From contig NZ_AP027272.1 of NCBI RefSeq assembly GCF_036322805.1, positions 4,464,001-4,528,000 on the forward strand: DNA of 64,000 bases. The letters run 5' to 3'. Position numbers and translations under genes: made by a program. Of the stretch, positions 1 to 8,194 are shown piece after piece. This DNA comes from Planctobacterium marinum. Lineage in GTDB: Bacteria > Pseudomonadota > Gammaproteobacteria > Enterobacterales > Alteromonadaceae. A model generated the notes under the pieces. The model did not search any database, was not told the DNA's origin, and saw only the letters and a program-made list of their open reading frames with translations. Numbering within the stretch: position 1 is the stretch's first letter; each line of letters opens with the position of its first letter.

Positions 1-1
1 C

Positions 2-493
2 AGTGAACTGATCCCGGAATCTTTGCACAAAGCCTTTTTCACTATTTTGGATGTCTTACAGGACAAAGTAACCGAATGCTACTTCGATGCTACAAACATC
101 CGACTACACGGCGATTGTCACCCCGGCAATATCTTATGGCGAGATGGGCCAACATTTGTAGATATGGATGATTGTCGCAGTGGTCCCGCCATTCAGGATC
201 TGTGGATGATGCTCAGTGGCGACCGACAGAACCAGTTACTGCAATTGGATACGCTGGTGTGCGCCTATGAAGAATTTGCCGAGTTTGATACGGCTCAGTT
301 AAAGCTGATTGAACCACTGCGGGCCATGCGCCTGGTGCACTACATGGCCTGGCTGGATAAACGCTGGCGAGACCCTGCATTCCCACAGGCTTTTCCCTGG
401 TTTGGTAGTGAAAAATACTGGGAACAACAAATACTCACCCTTAAAGAACAAGTGGCGGCATTGGATGAGCCAGCATTAAAGCTCAATCCGTAG
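2..493 (+). CDS. srkA: Stress response kinase A (YihE/SrkA), C-terminal part
   Basis: The reading frame is open from the first bases of the window, so the N-terminal half is missing. The visible part carries the choline-kinase-like catalytic loop RLHGDCHPGNILW (Asp as catalytic base, Asn as metal ligand), followed by FVDMDDC, the equivalent of the DFG metal site. The continuation GPAIQDLWMMLSGDR is typical of SrkA/YihE. This family is a cytoplasmic Ser/Thr protein kinase that in E. coli counteracts the MazEF death pathway and is often found next to dsbA. Here dsbA lies about 2.3 kb downstream, with btuB inserted between. The Leu codon at 23 (TTG) is internal and not the start. The family assignment is firm; the physiological role is taken from the family. 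Confidence 0.85.
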   Translation, partial: SELIPESLHKAFFTILDVLQDKVTECYFDATNIRLHGDCHPGNILWRDGPTFVDMDDCRSGPAIQDLWMMLSGDRQNQLLQLDTLVCAYEEFAEFDTAQLKLIEPLRAMRLVHYMAWLDKRWRDPAFPQAFPWFGSEKYWEQQILTLKEQVAALDEPALKLNP

Positions 494-546
494 CCCTCAA
501 TTTATTCTTGTTTGCTATTAAAAAATTACTTTTTCAAAATTTTAAG

Positions 547-552
547 TATAAT
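547..552 (+). promoter_or_regulatory. Probable -10 box for the riboswitch-btuB transcript
   Basis: A perfect TATAAT sits about 10 bases upstream of the first aptamer block. The region 15-19 bases upstream is AT-rich without a good -35 hexamer, so this assignment rests on the -10 and on position. Confidence 0.5.
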
Positions 553-561
553 CCTTCAGCT

Positions 562-790
562 TCAGGTGCTTGCTGTGAAAACCTTCGCAGCGAGTTAAAC
601 GGGAACCAAGTGCCGTTCTTTTTCAGAACCAGTCTTGGGCTGCCCCCGCAACGGTAATTAAGCAGGAAAGAAACTCGAGTTTCTTACCGGATTTTATCTC
701 GCGCCACTGTCTTGACGGGAAGGCGATAAAGTCTGCCACAGAGCTGTTTAAAAGCCCGGATACCGGCCTGTCTGGTTCCTTCACACTGAA
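562..790 (+). promoter_or_regulatory. Cobalamin (AdoCbl) riboswitch
   Basis: The leader between srkA and btuB contains the standard cobalamin-riboswitch blocks in order: TTCAGGTGCT near 561, GTTAAACGGGAA near 594, GGCTGCCCCCGCAACGGTAA near 638 and the B12 box AAGCCCGGATACCGGCCTG at 752-770. A TATAAT hexamer at 547-552 would start transcription just before the aptamer. It precedes the outer-membrane cobalamin receptor gene by about 60 bases, so B12 is expected to repress btuB by closing the ribosome-binding region or by termination. The exact ends are estimated. Confidence 0.93.
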
Positions 791-853
791 TCATATCAGT
801 AGTGCAAGGGTTGAGTTACCGCATTCGGGTGGAATGCTAAACGAGAACACACA

Positions 854-2707
854 ATGAAAAAAACCTATCTAACACTTTGCTGTGCAGCTCTGCTCAGCAG
901 TCAGGCTACCTTTGCCGAAGAAAACACCGACAACAGTCTGGAAAAAATTACCGTCGTCTCTGCCGGTATCGAACAGAATATAAATGAACTCAGTGCCAGC
1001 GTTGCGGTGTTAAACGAAGAAGACCTTATTGGCCGTTACCAGCTTTCCGTTGCAGATACCTTGCGCACAGTTGCAGGGATACATGTATCCAACTCTGGCG
1101 GCTTGGGTAAAAATACTGTATTGCGGGTGCGCGGTGAAGAGAGTTTCAGAACCCGTTTATACGTGGACGGAGTAGAACTCACCGACCCAACAGCACCGCA
1201 GCTTACGCCAGTATTGGATGATTTATTGCTGAACAATGTGTCCCGTATTGAACTGTTAAAAGGACCACAGGGTTTAATCTACGGTGCCGATGCCGGCGGT
1301 GTGGTAAGGGTTACAACGCAGGAAACCGGTGAAGGACTTAGCGGCAATATTGCTGCCGAATTCGCTGGATTCGGTACCCAGCAATACAGTGCCTCTCTCA
1401 ATCTGGGCAATAAGACTTCCGGCATAATGTTAAACGTTTCTGATTTAAGCAGCGATGGTATCAATGCCCAATCGACAGATGTTTCTGGTGAAACCGATGG
1501 CTATGACAACACCACGCTGCACCTGAAAGGCCAACATCAGTTTAATGAACAACTCGGTCTGCAATTGGTTATTCGCAGTACTGAAGGTGAAACCCAATAC
1601 GATGGTTGCTTTGACAATACCACTTTTGCGCCTATCAACAACTGTGTTACTGAATCGGAACAAACCAGTGCCAGACTGGCTTTGCAGTATCGCACCGAAG
1701 CCATGCAGCACAGCCTGGGCTATGCCATTACCGATGTTGAAAAAGACTTTATCAATAACGGGGAGTTCGGTTTTGGCAATGAGGGGGAAATTCGTCGTCT
1801 AGATTATCAAGGCTGGTACCAATTGGGTGCAGATACGATCTCATTTGGCGTAGACTTTAAAGCAGAAGAAGACGTTCTGAACAGTACCGACAGGGATAAT
1901 AAGGGTTACTTTGTGGAATGGCTCAGCGAGCGTTTTGATAATATTAACCTGAATCTCGGTGTGCGTTACGACGACAACGATACCTTTGGTAGCTTTACCT
2001 CCTGGCGCGGTGGCATCAATTATCTACTACCTCTGCAAAACCAACAATCTTTGCGCTTCAAAGCCACCTGGGGAACCGGCTTTCGTGCCCCCGGATTATT
2101 TGAACAGGCATACAATGATGGTCCTTTCGCTTATGGTGATGCCGCTGGCTTACAACTCAAAGAAGAAACCAGTCAAGGTTATGACTTAGGGTTGATCCAC
2201 AAAGTCTCTGCAAACACTTGGTGGAGTTTGACCTGGTTTGAACAGCAAATAGAAGATGAAATTCTGTTTGATGCGGTTGCATTTCAGGGCTATTTGCAAA
2301 CCAGTGGAAAGAGCGATTCCCAGGGCATTGAGTTTGAAACTGAATCAACCTTATCCAACGGTGATAAAATCTGGTTCAACTATACCTATATGGATAGTGA
2401 AGATCAGGCGGGCAATCAGCGCTTAAGACGCCCAGAGCAATTGGCTAATTTGGGTTATCAACAAGAATTCAATGACGGCCAAACTCGCTGGTCGTTGTAT
2501 GCGCATCTGGAAAAAGGGGCGGTTGATATCGGCAATATGCCACTTAGCAATTTTGTTACAGTAAATGGCAATATCGTCTGGGATTTAACTGCAACGCTGA
2601 CGGCACAAGCCTACATTAACAACCTGTTCGACAGGGAATACACAGAAGTGCAGGGCTTCAATACTCAAGGACGCCACCTTGGAGTTAAGCTGGCATTAAG
2701 CTTCTAA
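854..2707 (+). CDS. btuB: TonB-dependent vitamin B12 receptor BtuB
   Basis: A 617-residue outer-membrane receptor. It begins with a signal peptide (MKKTYLTLCCAALLSSQATFA), then a TonB box region EKITVVSAG, a plug domain (about residues 35-150, with the LRTVAGIHVSNSGGLGK and LLKGPQGLIYGADAGGVVRV blocks), a 22-strand barrel, and a C-terminal strand ending in Phe (GVKLALSF). The cobalamin riboswitch directly upstream identifies the substrate as cobalamin, and the length matches BtuB (about 600 residues). ATG 854 follows the leader directly. Expression should be shut down by intracellular adenosylcobalamin. No btuC/D/F genes lie nearby, so inner-membrane uptake must be encoded elsewhere. Confidence 0.93.
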   Translation: MKKTYLTLCCAALLSSQATFAEENTDNSLEKITVVSAGIEQNINELSASVAVLNEEDLIGRYQLSVADTLRTVAGIHVSNSGGLGKNTVLRVRGEESFRTRLYVDGVELTDPTAPQLTPVLDDLLLNNVSRIELLKGPQGLIYGADAGGVVRVTTQETGEGLSGNIAAEFAGFGTQQYSASLNLGNKTSGIMLNVSDLSSDGINAQSTDVSGETDGYDNTTLHLKGQHQFNEQLGLQLVIRSTEGETQYDGCFDNTTFAPINNCVTESEQTSARLALQYRTEAMQHSLGYAITDVEKDFINNGEFGFGNEGEIRRLDYQGWYQLGADTISFGVDFKAEEDVLNSTDRDNKGYFVEWLSERFDNINLNLGVRYDDNDTFGSFTSWRGGINYLLPLQNQQSLRFKATWGTGFRAPGLFEQAYNDGPFAYGDAAGLQLKEETSQGYDLGLIHKVSANTWWSLTWFEQQIEDEILFDAVAFQGYLQTSGKSDSQGIEFETESTLSNGDKIWFNYTYMDSEDQAGNQRLRRPEQLANLGYQQEFNDGQTRWSLYAHLEKGAVDIGNMPLSNFVTVNGNIVWDLTATLTAQAYINNLFDREYTEVQGFNTQGRHLGVKLALSF

Positions 2708-2729
2708 ATTGAATAATCCTTAAAAACTT

Positions 2730-2770
2730 GTTACCAGGCGGGTTCACTCCGGTGAATCCGTTGTGGTAAC
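2730..2770. repeat. Large hairpin between btuB and dsbA
   Basis: Outer arms GTTACCA (2730-2736) and TGGTAAC (2764-2770) enclose a second stem, GGGTTCAC (2740-2747) with GTGAATCC (2752-2759), around a four-base loop TCCG. There is no T-run afterwards, so it is a terminator-like or mRNA-end structure rather than a canonical intrinsic terminator. Confidence 0.6.
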
Positions 2771-2804
2771 CTTTCGCCACTATTCGTATTCAGGTGTTTT
2801 TATA

Positions 2805-3428
2805 ATGAGAAAGTTTTTTGGATTGATGTTGTTCACCGCTTTGATGGCGTTTAATTCCCAAGCGCAGGTGTTATGGGAAGAAGGCACACATTACCGCGTT
2901 ATTGCCGACGAAGCCTCAAAAGAGAAAAACATCACAGAATTCTTCTCTTTTTGGTGCCCTCACTGCTACAACTTTGAACCCATTGTGGCTGAGATCAAAA
3001 AGAAAAAGTCCAACGACGTCAAATTCGTTAAAGTTCACGTAAACTTTATGCGCTCAGCAGGCCCTGACGTACAAGATATGGCAAGCCAGGCCATGATGGT
3101 TGGTCGAGCGCTTAACAAAGACGTGGAAGTGAATGGCGCTATTTTCAGCCACATTCACAGAGACCGTAAACTCATCGCCAGCAAAGAAGATTTGCAAGCT
3201 ATTTTAGCCAGAACCGGCATTACTGCTGAGCAATTCGACAAAGCCTGGGACAGTTTTGCGGTAAAAGGCATGATGGGTAAAAATGCTAAACTTATCAATG
3301 AGTTCCGCCGCCATGTTAGCGGCGTGCCTAACTTCATCGTTAACGGTAAATACCAAGCCACCTTCCAGCGCGGCATGTCTGCCGATGACATGGTGGATTT
3401 GATCGTTTGGTTAAGTGAACTGGATTAA
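2805..3428 (+). CDS. dsbA: Periplasmic thiol:disulfide interchange protein DsbA
   Basis: A thioredoxin-fold oxidase that introduces disulfide bonds into secreted proteins and is re-oxidised by DsbB. The active site is CPHC at residues 51-54 within FSFWCPHCYNF, and the cis-Pro loop is GVPNF near the C terminus. A signal peptide, MRKFFGLMLFTALMAFNSQA, precedes the mature part. ATG 2805 is chosen because the signal peptide begins exactly there; an in-frame GTG at 2763 lies inside the upstream hairpin region and would add a non-signal extension. The 207-residue length matches DsbA. The srkA-dsbA neighbourhood is conserved in enteric bacteria, and here btuB with its riboswitch has been placed between them. 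Confidence 0.95.
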   Translation: MRKFFGLMLFTALMAFNSQAQVLWEEGTHYRVIADEASKEKNITEFFSFWCPHCYNFEPIVAEIKKKKSNDVKFVKVHVNFMRSAGPDVQDMASQAMMVGRALNKDVEVNGAIFSHIHRDRKLIASKEDLQAILARTGITAEQFDKAWDSFAVKGMMGKNAKLINEFRRHVSGVPNFIVNGKYQATFQRGMSADDMVDLIVWLSELD

Positions 3429-3440
3429 TTCCTTCAATTA

Positions 3441-3472
3441 TTGGCACGTTAGCAGCGCGCTTAACGTGCCAA
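3441..3472. terminator. Hairpin after dsbA
   Basis: TTGGCACGTT and AACGTGCCAA form a perfect 10-bp stem around a 12-base loop, 13 bases after the dsbA stop. It lacks a clear T-tract, so intrinsic termination is plausible but not certain. Confidence 0.55.
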
Positions 3473-3513
3473 TGTATCGCCTCATTCCTCTCGGCTTGGG
3501 ATAACCTGTTTCA

Positions 3514-4560
3514 TTGATCACCCTCTCCACTATACAACTACTTGATGTGCTGCTCAGATCCTTAGCCTGCGGTCAGTTATTGCACTTGTTACGACCACTA
3601 CTTACCGGGCACCTATCGCCCTCAAATTTGAGTAGACCGTTACTCATTTGTAGCATTATTGCTTATCTGGCGCTGACAGCCCCCATAGCTAATGAGCATT
3701 ATGGCTGGCTTCGCCCGCCACTGCTGCTGTTTACCGATCTAACCAGTTACGCATTGCTCAATTATTATTGGCTTTCTACACGTGGCGTGACGCTGTGGTC
3801 AGTATTACCTAAACTGTTAAAAACTCTGACAATCTTGTGGTTCTTCAGTTTAGTCATCCTGTTCTTCGGCTACGCAGGTAAAGCCATGTTACACGACATC
3901 AATCACATGGTGGGCTTTGGGCTGTTGCTGGTCATACTCATTGACAGTGTCTTTCACTATTCTGACGATCTGGTAGAGCGGCGTAGACTTATGCGGCGTT
4001 TAATGATGATTGGCATCAGTTTTTACATGCTATTACTGACAATGATTGAATTGCTATTCAATCAGTTAAAAGACGACCCCTACTTTAGTTTCGGCAATGC
4101 TTTATTGGCATTCATCTTAGTTTGCATTTACGCGCGGCCCTCACTTTCCATTGAAGCCAACACAGAGCCAGAAGCTCAGCGTGAAAGTCGAGAAAAAACA
4201 AGTGAACAACGGTCAGAAAATATAAAGATGGCTGAACTGACGCGCCTTAAACAGTTAATGGATTCTGGTTTTTATACTGAACATAATTTGTCCATTGGTA
4301 AATTGGCCCGTGAACTCAAACTTCCTGAACACCGGGTAAGACAGCTCATTAACAACCATTTGGGTTATGATAATTTCTCTCATTTTATCAATAGCTATCG
4401 CATCCCTGCTGTGTGTAAAAAGTTACGAGATCCGGCACGAACAAAAGAGCCAATTTTAACCTTGGCTTTGGAAACCGGTTTTAATTCAATCGCCTCGTTT
4501 AACCGCAGTTTTAAAAAGGAAAAAGGCGTTACCGCATCAGAATTTCGCAATCGGATTTAA
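3514..4560 (+). CDS. AraC-type regulator with a multi-pass membrane N-terminus
   Basis: A 348-residue protein. Residues about 1-210 form six or seven hydrophobic segments (for example LLICSIIAYLALTAPIA, LWFFSLVILFFGYAG, MVGFGLLLVILIDSVF). A charged linker of about 35 residues follows, then an AraC/XylS helix-turn-helix domain (about residues 245-348) with LSIGKLARELKLPEHRVRQLIN as first helix pair and the signature ILTLALETGFNSIASFNRSFKKE as second. Membrane-embedded AraC regulators of this architecture are common in Alteromonadales, but their signals are mostly unknown. TTG 3514 is the start used and no better start is apparent. The next gene, a beta-lactamase-like hydrolase on the same strand about 90 bases downstream, is the likely target by proximity only. 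Confidence 0.8.
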   Translation: MITLSTIQLLDVLLRSLACGQLLHLLRPLLTGHLSPSNLSRPLLICSIIAYLALTAPIANEHYGWLRPPLLLFTDLTSYALLNYYWLSTRGVTLWSVLPKLLKTLTILWFFSLVILFFGYAGKAMLHDINHMVGFGLLLVILIDSVFHYSDDLVERRRLMRRLMMIGISFYMLLLTMIELLFNQLKDDPYFSFGNALLAFILVCIYARPSLSIEANTEPEAQRESREKTSEQRSENIKMAELTRLKQLMDSGFYTEHNLSIGKLARELKLPEHRVRQLINNHLGYDNFSHFINSYRIPAVCKKLRDPARTKEPILTLALETGFNSIASFNRSFKKEKGVTASEFRNRI

Positions 4561-4651
4561 AACTGCACCTGTTTTTTCAAAAATGAGCAGACTTTCAGGA
4601 GCAGTATTCATAACTTACGGCGCAATACGTTCTAACTAAAAAGGGATGTGA

Positions 4652-5935
4652 ATGCGCAGATTATTGTACATTTCTTCATTATTACTTATCTTGCCTGGAC
4701 TTTATTTTATTGCCCCGGTTTATCAGTTTTACGCCCACAGAGGTGAGGCACCGATGCCTTTTTGGGGATACCTGACACTAGCGGTAGAATCGCCTACAAG
4801 TAGCGAAGTACATGTGTCTCAATATGAACAGGCAGCGACACAGGCAATTGCGCTTTTGACTGAACATCAGAAAAACATGTATGCGCCGGGCATTTCTGCG
4901 GCCATTGCGATTGATGGTGAGTTAGTTTGGACAGGCACCGCCGGCTGGGCCGATATTGCAGCGCAAGAGCCAATGAGCAGCGCCACGCAATTTCGAATAG
5001 GTAGTACTTCCAAGGCGCTCACCTCCACCCTGCTGGCCAGATTGGTGCAAGAAAAGCAGTTGTTGCTTGATACGCCGCTCAGTGAATACAAACTAAGTGA
5101 ACTCAATCCAAACTGGAAAGATATCACCGCCCGACAGTTAAGTTCTCATATGTCAGGTTTACCCCATTACAAAGACAACACTGAATTTAGCGGGCTATAT
5201 CGCAGTATCGCGCTGAATTCCAGCTACCCGGATGTTAACGATGCGGTTAGCCTGTTCGATGAAAGTGAGTTGTTATTTTCTCCCGGTGAGGATTTCAGTT
5301 ACTCGAGCTATGGATCGGTTTTACTCAGTGCTTTGATACAAGAGGCCGGGCAAATCTCCTATCAAAGTTTAATGAACAAACTGGTTTTGCAGCCACTTGA
5401 AATGCAAGCCACTTTGCCCACTGCGGCGCAAGTGGATTTTGAAAATAATGCTGAACACCTGGCCACTTTTTACTGGCGAGAACACGATAATGCGACACGA
5501 GTTCGCCCCTGGAGAGATGTCGACTTAAGTCACCGCTTGGCAGGAGGTGGCTTTATCTCTACACCATCAGATCTGGTAAAGCTCGGCAACGGATTTATTG
5601 ATGAGGACTTTATCAATGAAGCAATCAGAGCGCAGTTCTGGACACCGCAACAACTAAACAATGGCGAGGTTAATGAACAGCATTACGCCATTGGCTGGCG
5701 TGTACATCAAACAAAATTAAGCGACGAGATAGGTGATGTTTTAGTGGCCAACCATGGCGGCGTTTCAAGAGGTTCACAAAGCTGGCTCATGGTCATACCC
5801 GAGTACAATGCCGTTATCGCTCTTAACACGAACTGCAAAACCACTCAATTTTGGGATTTTGCCAAAGTATCAAAGCCCATCGCCAGTCTGTTTTTACTGG
5901 CAAAAGCAGAACTAACAGCAGTTAGTCCTGGATAA
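4652..5935 (+). CDS. Serine beta-lactamase-family hydrolase (PBP4*/class C-like)
   Basis: A 427-residue protein starting with a hydrophobic segment (LLYISSLLLILPGLYFIAPV), so it is membrane-anchored or exported. The beta-lactamase/transpeptidase-like fold is shown by the SxxK motif in FRIGSTSKALTS (catalytic Ser and Lys), the second motif in FSYSSYG (Tyr-x-Ser in place of the usual Tyr-x-Asn), and an HGG-type third motif in VANHGGVSRG. Such proteins range over D-aminopeptidases, esterases and peptidoglycan enzymes, and true beta-lactamase activity cannot be inferred. The final 14 bases overlap the end of the convergent response regulator gene. It follows the membrane AraC-type regulator on the same strand. 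Confidence 0.8.
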   Translation: MRRLLYISSLLLILPGLYFIAPVYQFYAHRGEAPMPFWGYLTLAVESPTSSEVHVSQYEQAATQAIALLTEHQKNMYAPGISAAIAIDGELVWTGTAGWADIAAQEPMSSATQFRIGSTSKALTSTLLARLVQEKQLLLDTPLSEYKLSELNPNWKDITARQLSSHMSGLPHYKDNTEFSGLYRSIALNSSYPDVNDAVSLFDESELLFSPGEDFSYSSYGSVLLSALIQEAGQISYQSLMNKLVLQPLEMQATLPTAAQVDFENNAEHLATFYWREHDNATRVRPWRDVDLSHRLAGGGFISTPSDLVKLGNGFIDEDFINEAIRAQFWTPQQLNNGEVNEQHYAIGWRVHQTKLSDEIGDVLVANHGGVSRGSQSWLMVIPEYNAVIALNTNCKTTQFWDFAKVSKPIASLFLLAKAELTAVSPG

Positions 5936-6680
5936 AAGACAATAGTTTGTGTTTATTGGCCCTGGAGACGGTGAGCTCCAGGCCGTTTTTCAGTCTGATC
6001 TTGTAGTCGCCGCGCTCATTGGGCAACAATTCACTAATATAGGAAATACGAACGATAGAGGAACGATGGATGCGAATAAAGTCTCTGGGATTGAGCTGAT
6101 TTTCAATGCCATTCATGGCTTCCCGATGCAAAAAATGCTGACCATTGTCCAGATGGATTTCTACGTAGTTACCCGCACCCAGGATATAGTTCACTTCGCA
6201 GACGTTGACTAAGCGAATGCGCTTTAAATCTTTGATCACGATGCGGCTTTTATAACGCTGTTCGCGCTCATCTTGCATCGCGTCGAACAACTCTCCCAGT
6301 TCATTAAAATTAATGCGCTGCTCGCGTTTTTGACACTGCTCTCTGGCTCGCGTAAAAGCCTGTTCAAAACGAGCGTCATCGAAGGGTTTCAATAAATAAT
6401 CGATGGCGTTGAGTTCAAACGCACTAATGGCGTATTGATCATAAGCAGTGACAAAAACCACAGCGGCTTGCTCCCCCAGTGCCTTTGCCACTTCAAGGCC
6501 TGACTTACCCGGCATTTCGATATCCAAAAATACCATCTCAGGTTGGAAGCTCTGAAACACCTCGATTGCTTGATTACCATTACTAGCAAAAGCTATGTCT
6601 GTAACTTCAGGATAACCTTCCAGCAGTACCTGCAAATTTTTTTGCGATAACTGCTCATCATCAACCACTAATACCTTCAT
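5922..6680 (-). CDS. LytTR-type response regulator
   Basis: A 252-residue DNA-binding response regulator. It has an N-terminal receiver (phosphorylation site Asp53 in FLDIEMPGKSG, acidic pair DDE at the start, conserved Lys in YLLKPFDD) and a C-terminal LytTR domain (about residues 150-252, with INYILGAGNYVEIHL-like and FIRIHRSSIVRISYI segments). ATG 6680 is chosen because the receiver starts MKVLVVDDE there; a longer frame adds 18 unrelated residues overlapping the kinase gene. It lies 2 bases after the histidine kinase stop and is clearly co-transcribed and coupled with it. Its 3' end overlaps the convergent hydrolase gene by 14 bases. Targets are unknown. Confidence 0.92.
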   Translation of the reverse strand: MKVLVVDDEQLSQKNLQVLLEGYPEVTDIAFASNGNQAIEVFQSFQPEMVFLDIEMPGKSGLEVAKALGEQAAVVFVTAYDQYAISAFELNAIDYLLKPFDDARFEQAFTRAREQCQKREQRINFNELGELFDAMQDEREQRYKSRIVIKDLKRIRLVNVCEVNYILGAGNYVEIHLDNGQHFLHREAMNGIENQLNPRDFIRIHRSSIVRISYISELLPNERGDYKIRLKNGLELTVSRANKHKLLSFIQD

Positions 6681-6682
6681 GT

Positions 6683-7771
6683 TTATTCTCCAGTGGGTAA
6701 CCTGACAAGGGTTTCGAAATAGCCGTCCTTGCACTCTTTTAATTGCAACTGATATTCATCACCATAAATACGCGTCAATCGTTTGTGGCTATTTTCGATG
6801 CCAATACCAAATCCCTTGTGCTGCTTATCGGCAATAAATCGGTTGCGCATCTTCACCACCAACTCGTCACCTTCACTGTATATTTTTAGTTGGATAAGGT
6901 TGTCGTCTGATTCCAGGCGAGAGCCATGCTGTACGGCATTTTCAACAATAGGTTGCAGTAGCATGAAAGGCACATCGTATTGCAGGCATTCGGATTCAAC
7001 ATCGATATCCACCTCGAGTTTGTTCACGAAACGCATTTGCTGAATAGTAAGGTAGCTATTAATGAATTCCATTTCCTGAGCTAAGGTGGTCATCTCGTTA
7101 TTTTGATGTTCCAGTACTTTGCGCAACATCTGACTCAATTCGCTCAAGGCTATCAGCGCCTGGTCTTTGTCTTGCAGGCGAATCGGACTGGCAATGCTGT
7201 TTAAAGTGTTAAACAAAAAGTGCGGATTAAGTTGAGCTTTGAGTGCATCAAGTTCAGTTTGTAAAAGTTGATGAGCTAACTCTCGATTGCGTTTTTGCTC
7301 GTTGGCAACTTTCGCTTCTGATTTCCTGGTATAGGCAATGCTGACGATAGCAGCGTAAATGATCATGTCGAAATGGAAAGGGCCGGTGATCAGCGTGGGC
7401 AAGAGTTTTTCTACATTTTCCCAATGTAAGTTACCAAATTGCATGAGTGTTGCGCTGAGTAAGGATGCTGACCAAATAGTCGGCATCAAAACCATAAATA
7501 AAGCCAGGTTATCCCGCACGTGCAACCATACACTGCGCTTTTGCTCAGGGAACATAGCAATACAGGCGGAAACAAAGGGCGCAAACCAGATATAATGACC
7601 CCACCAGGGAATGTAAATCAGCCATGTATCAAGATAAGTGGTTTCGTGTCCCGCCTCAATTTGTCGGCTATACGACAACCAGGCAGCGATACTATTGAGC
7701 CCCAACCAGGTCAGTGTATTAGTCAGTAAAAATACCCTTCCCGGCAAGTGTTGTAGCAATTTTCGCAACAT
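6683..7771 (-). CDS. LytS/YehU-family sensor histidine kinase
   Basis: A 362-residue membrane kinase. About four hydrophobic segments lie in residues 10-150, followed by a short coiled linker. The His_kinase domain has the signature ALKAQLNPHFLFNTLNSI (phospho-acceptor His in NPHFLFN), and the C-terminal ATPase part has LLQPIVENAVQHG (N box) and GFGIGIENSHKRL (G box). It lacks a large extracellular sensor, so it probably senses through its transmembrane region. It forms a two-gene operon with the LytTR regulator directly downstream. ATG 7771 is the natural start before the first membrane segment. Confidence 0.92.
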   Translation of the reverse strand: MLRKLLQHLPGRVFLLTNTLTWLGLNSIAAWLSYSRQIEAGHETTYLDTWLIYIPWWGHYIWFAPFVSACIAMFPEQKRSVWLHVRDNLALFMVLMPTIWSASLLSATLMQFGNLHWENVEKLLPTLITGPFHFDMIIYAAIVSIAYTRKSEAKVANEQKRNRELAHQLLQTELDALKAQLNPHFLFNTLNSIASPIRLQDKDQALIALSELSQMLRKVLEHQNNEMTTLAQEMEFINSYLTIQQMRFVNKLEVDIDVESECLQYDVPFMLLQPIVENAVQHGSRLESDDNLIQLKIYSEGDELVVKMRNRFIADKQHKGFGIGIENSHKRLTRIYGDEYQLQLKECKDGYFETLVRLPTGE

Positions 7772-8157
7772 CTAATTCGCATCTTATTAATCAGCAGACC
7801 ATTATCTCTGTTGTATATGATTCAGGCAAATTCATCACAGTGACGAGCCTCTTTAAGGGGGAATAATGACATCAAAATCACTCCAATTTGCGTATTTTTT
7901 GCTCCAGTTTTGGACTTTTTAAGCCAAAACAACGCCATTACGCGCACCTCATAACACGACACCTCCATTTCACACCATCTTCTATATTCGCCGTGTATAA
8001 AGGCCTGTAAAACCTGGCAGGTACTCACTCAACCTGTCCACAGCCGTTTTCCGCCATATCACATCCTGAACCTACCCATTGGTGGATCTCAACTGGTAGG
8101 CAATCTCGTCTGAGCTTAGTTTGCTTGCTGGATTCGTCCAAAAATAATCATAAAAAC
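7772..8157. other. Divergent intergenic region upstream of a TonB receptor
   Basis: This stretch of about 390 bases separates the kinase operon (minus) from the TonB receptor (plus). I see no convincing gene. It contains an inverted repeat CCTACC (8072) / GGTAGG (8096) that could be an operator. Promoters for both directions must lie here but no clear -35/-10 pair stands out. Confidence 0.4.
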
Positions 8158-8181
8158 GGGCTCGAGCGAAAGCACGAGTCC
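8158..8181 (+). promoter_or_regulatory. 5' UTR stem-loop with a GAAA tetraloop
   Basis: GGGCTCG pairs with CGAGTCC (one G-U pair), then an A-A mismatch, two GC pairs and a GAAA loop. It sits immediately before the AGGAG ribosome-binding site (about 8184) of the receptor gene at 8195. Such a structure could set mRNA stability or translation rate. Confidence 0.5.
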
Positions 8182-8194
8182 CCAGGAGAAACAC

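Noticed and set aside
4652-5935. Antibiotic-resistance beta-lactamase
   Set aside because: Only the general serine beta-lactamase-like fold is supported; the second motif deviates (Tyr-x-Ser) and many relatives are esterases or peptidases.
7822-8028. A 68-codon minus-strand frame between the kinase operon and the TonB receptor
   Set aside because: No ribosome-binding site, unusual composition and no family resemblance; more likely chance in the divergent promoter region.
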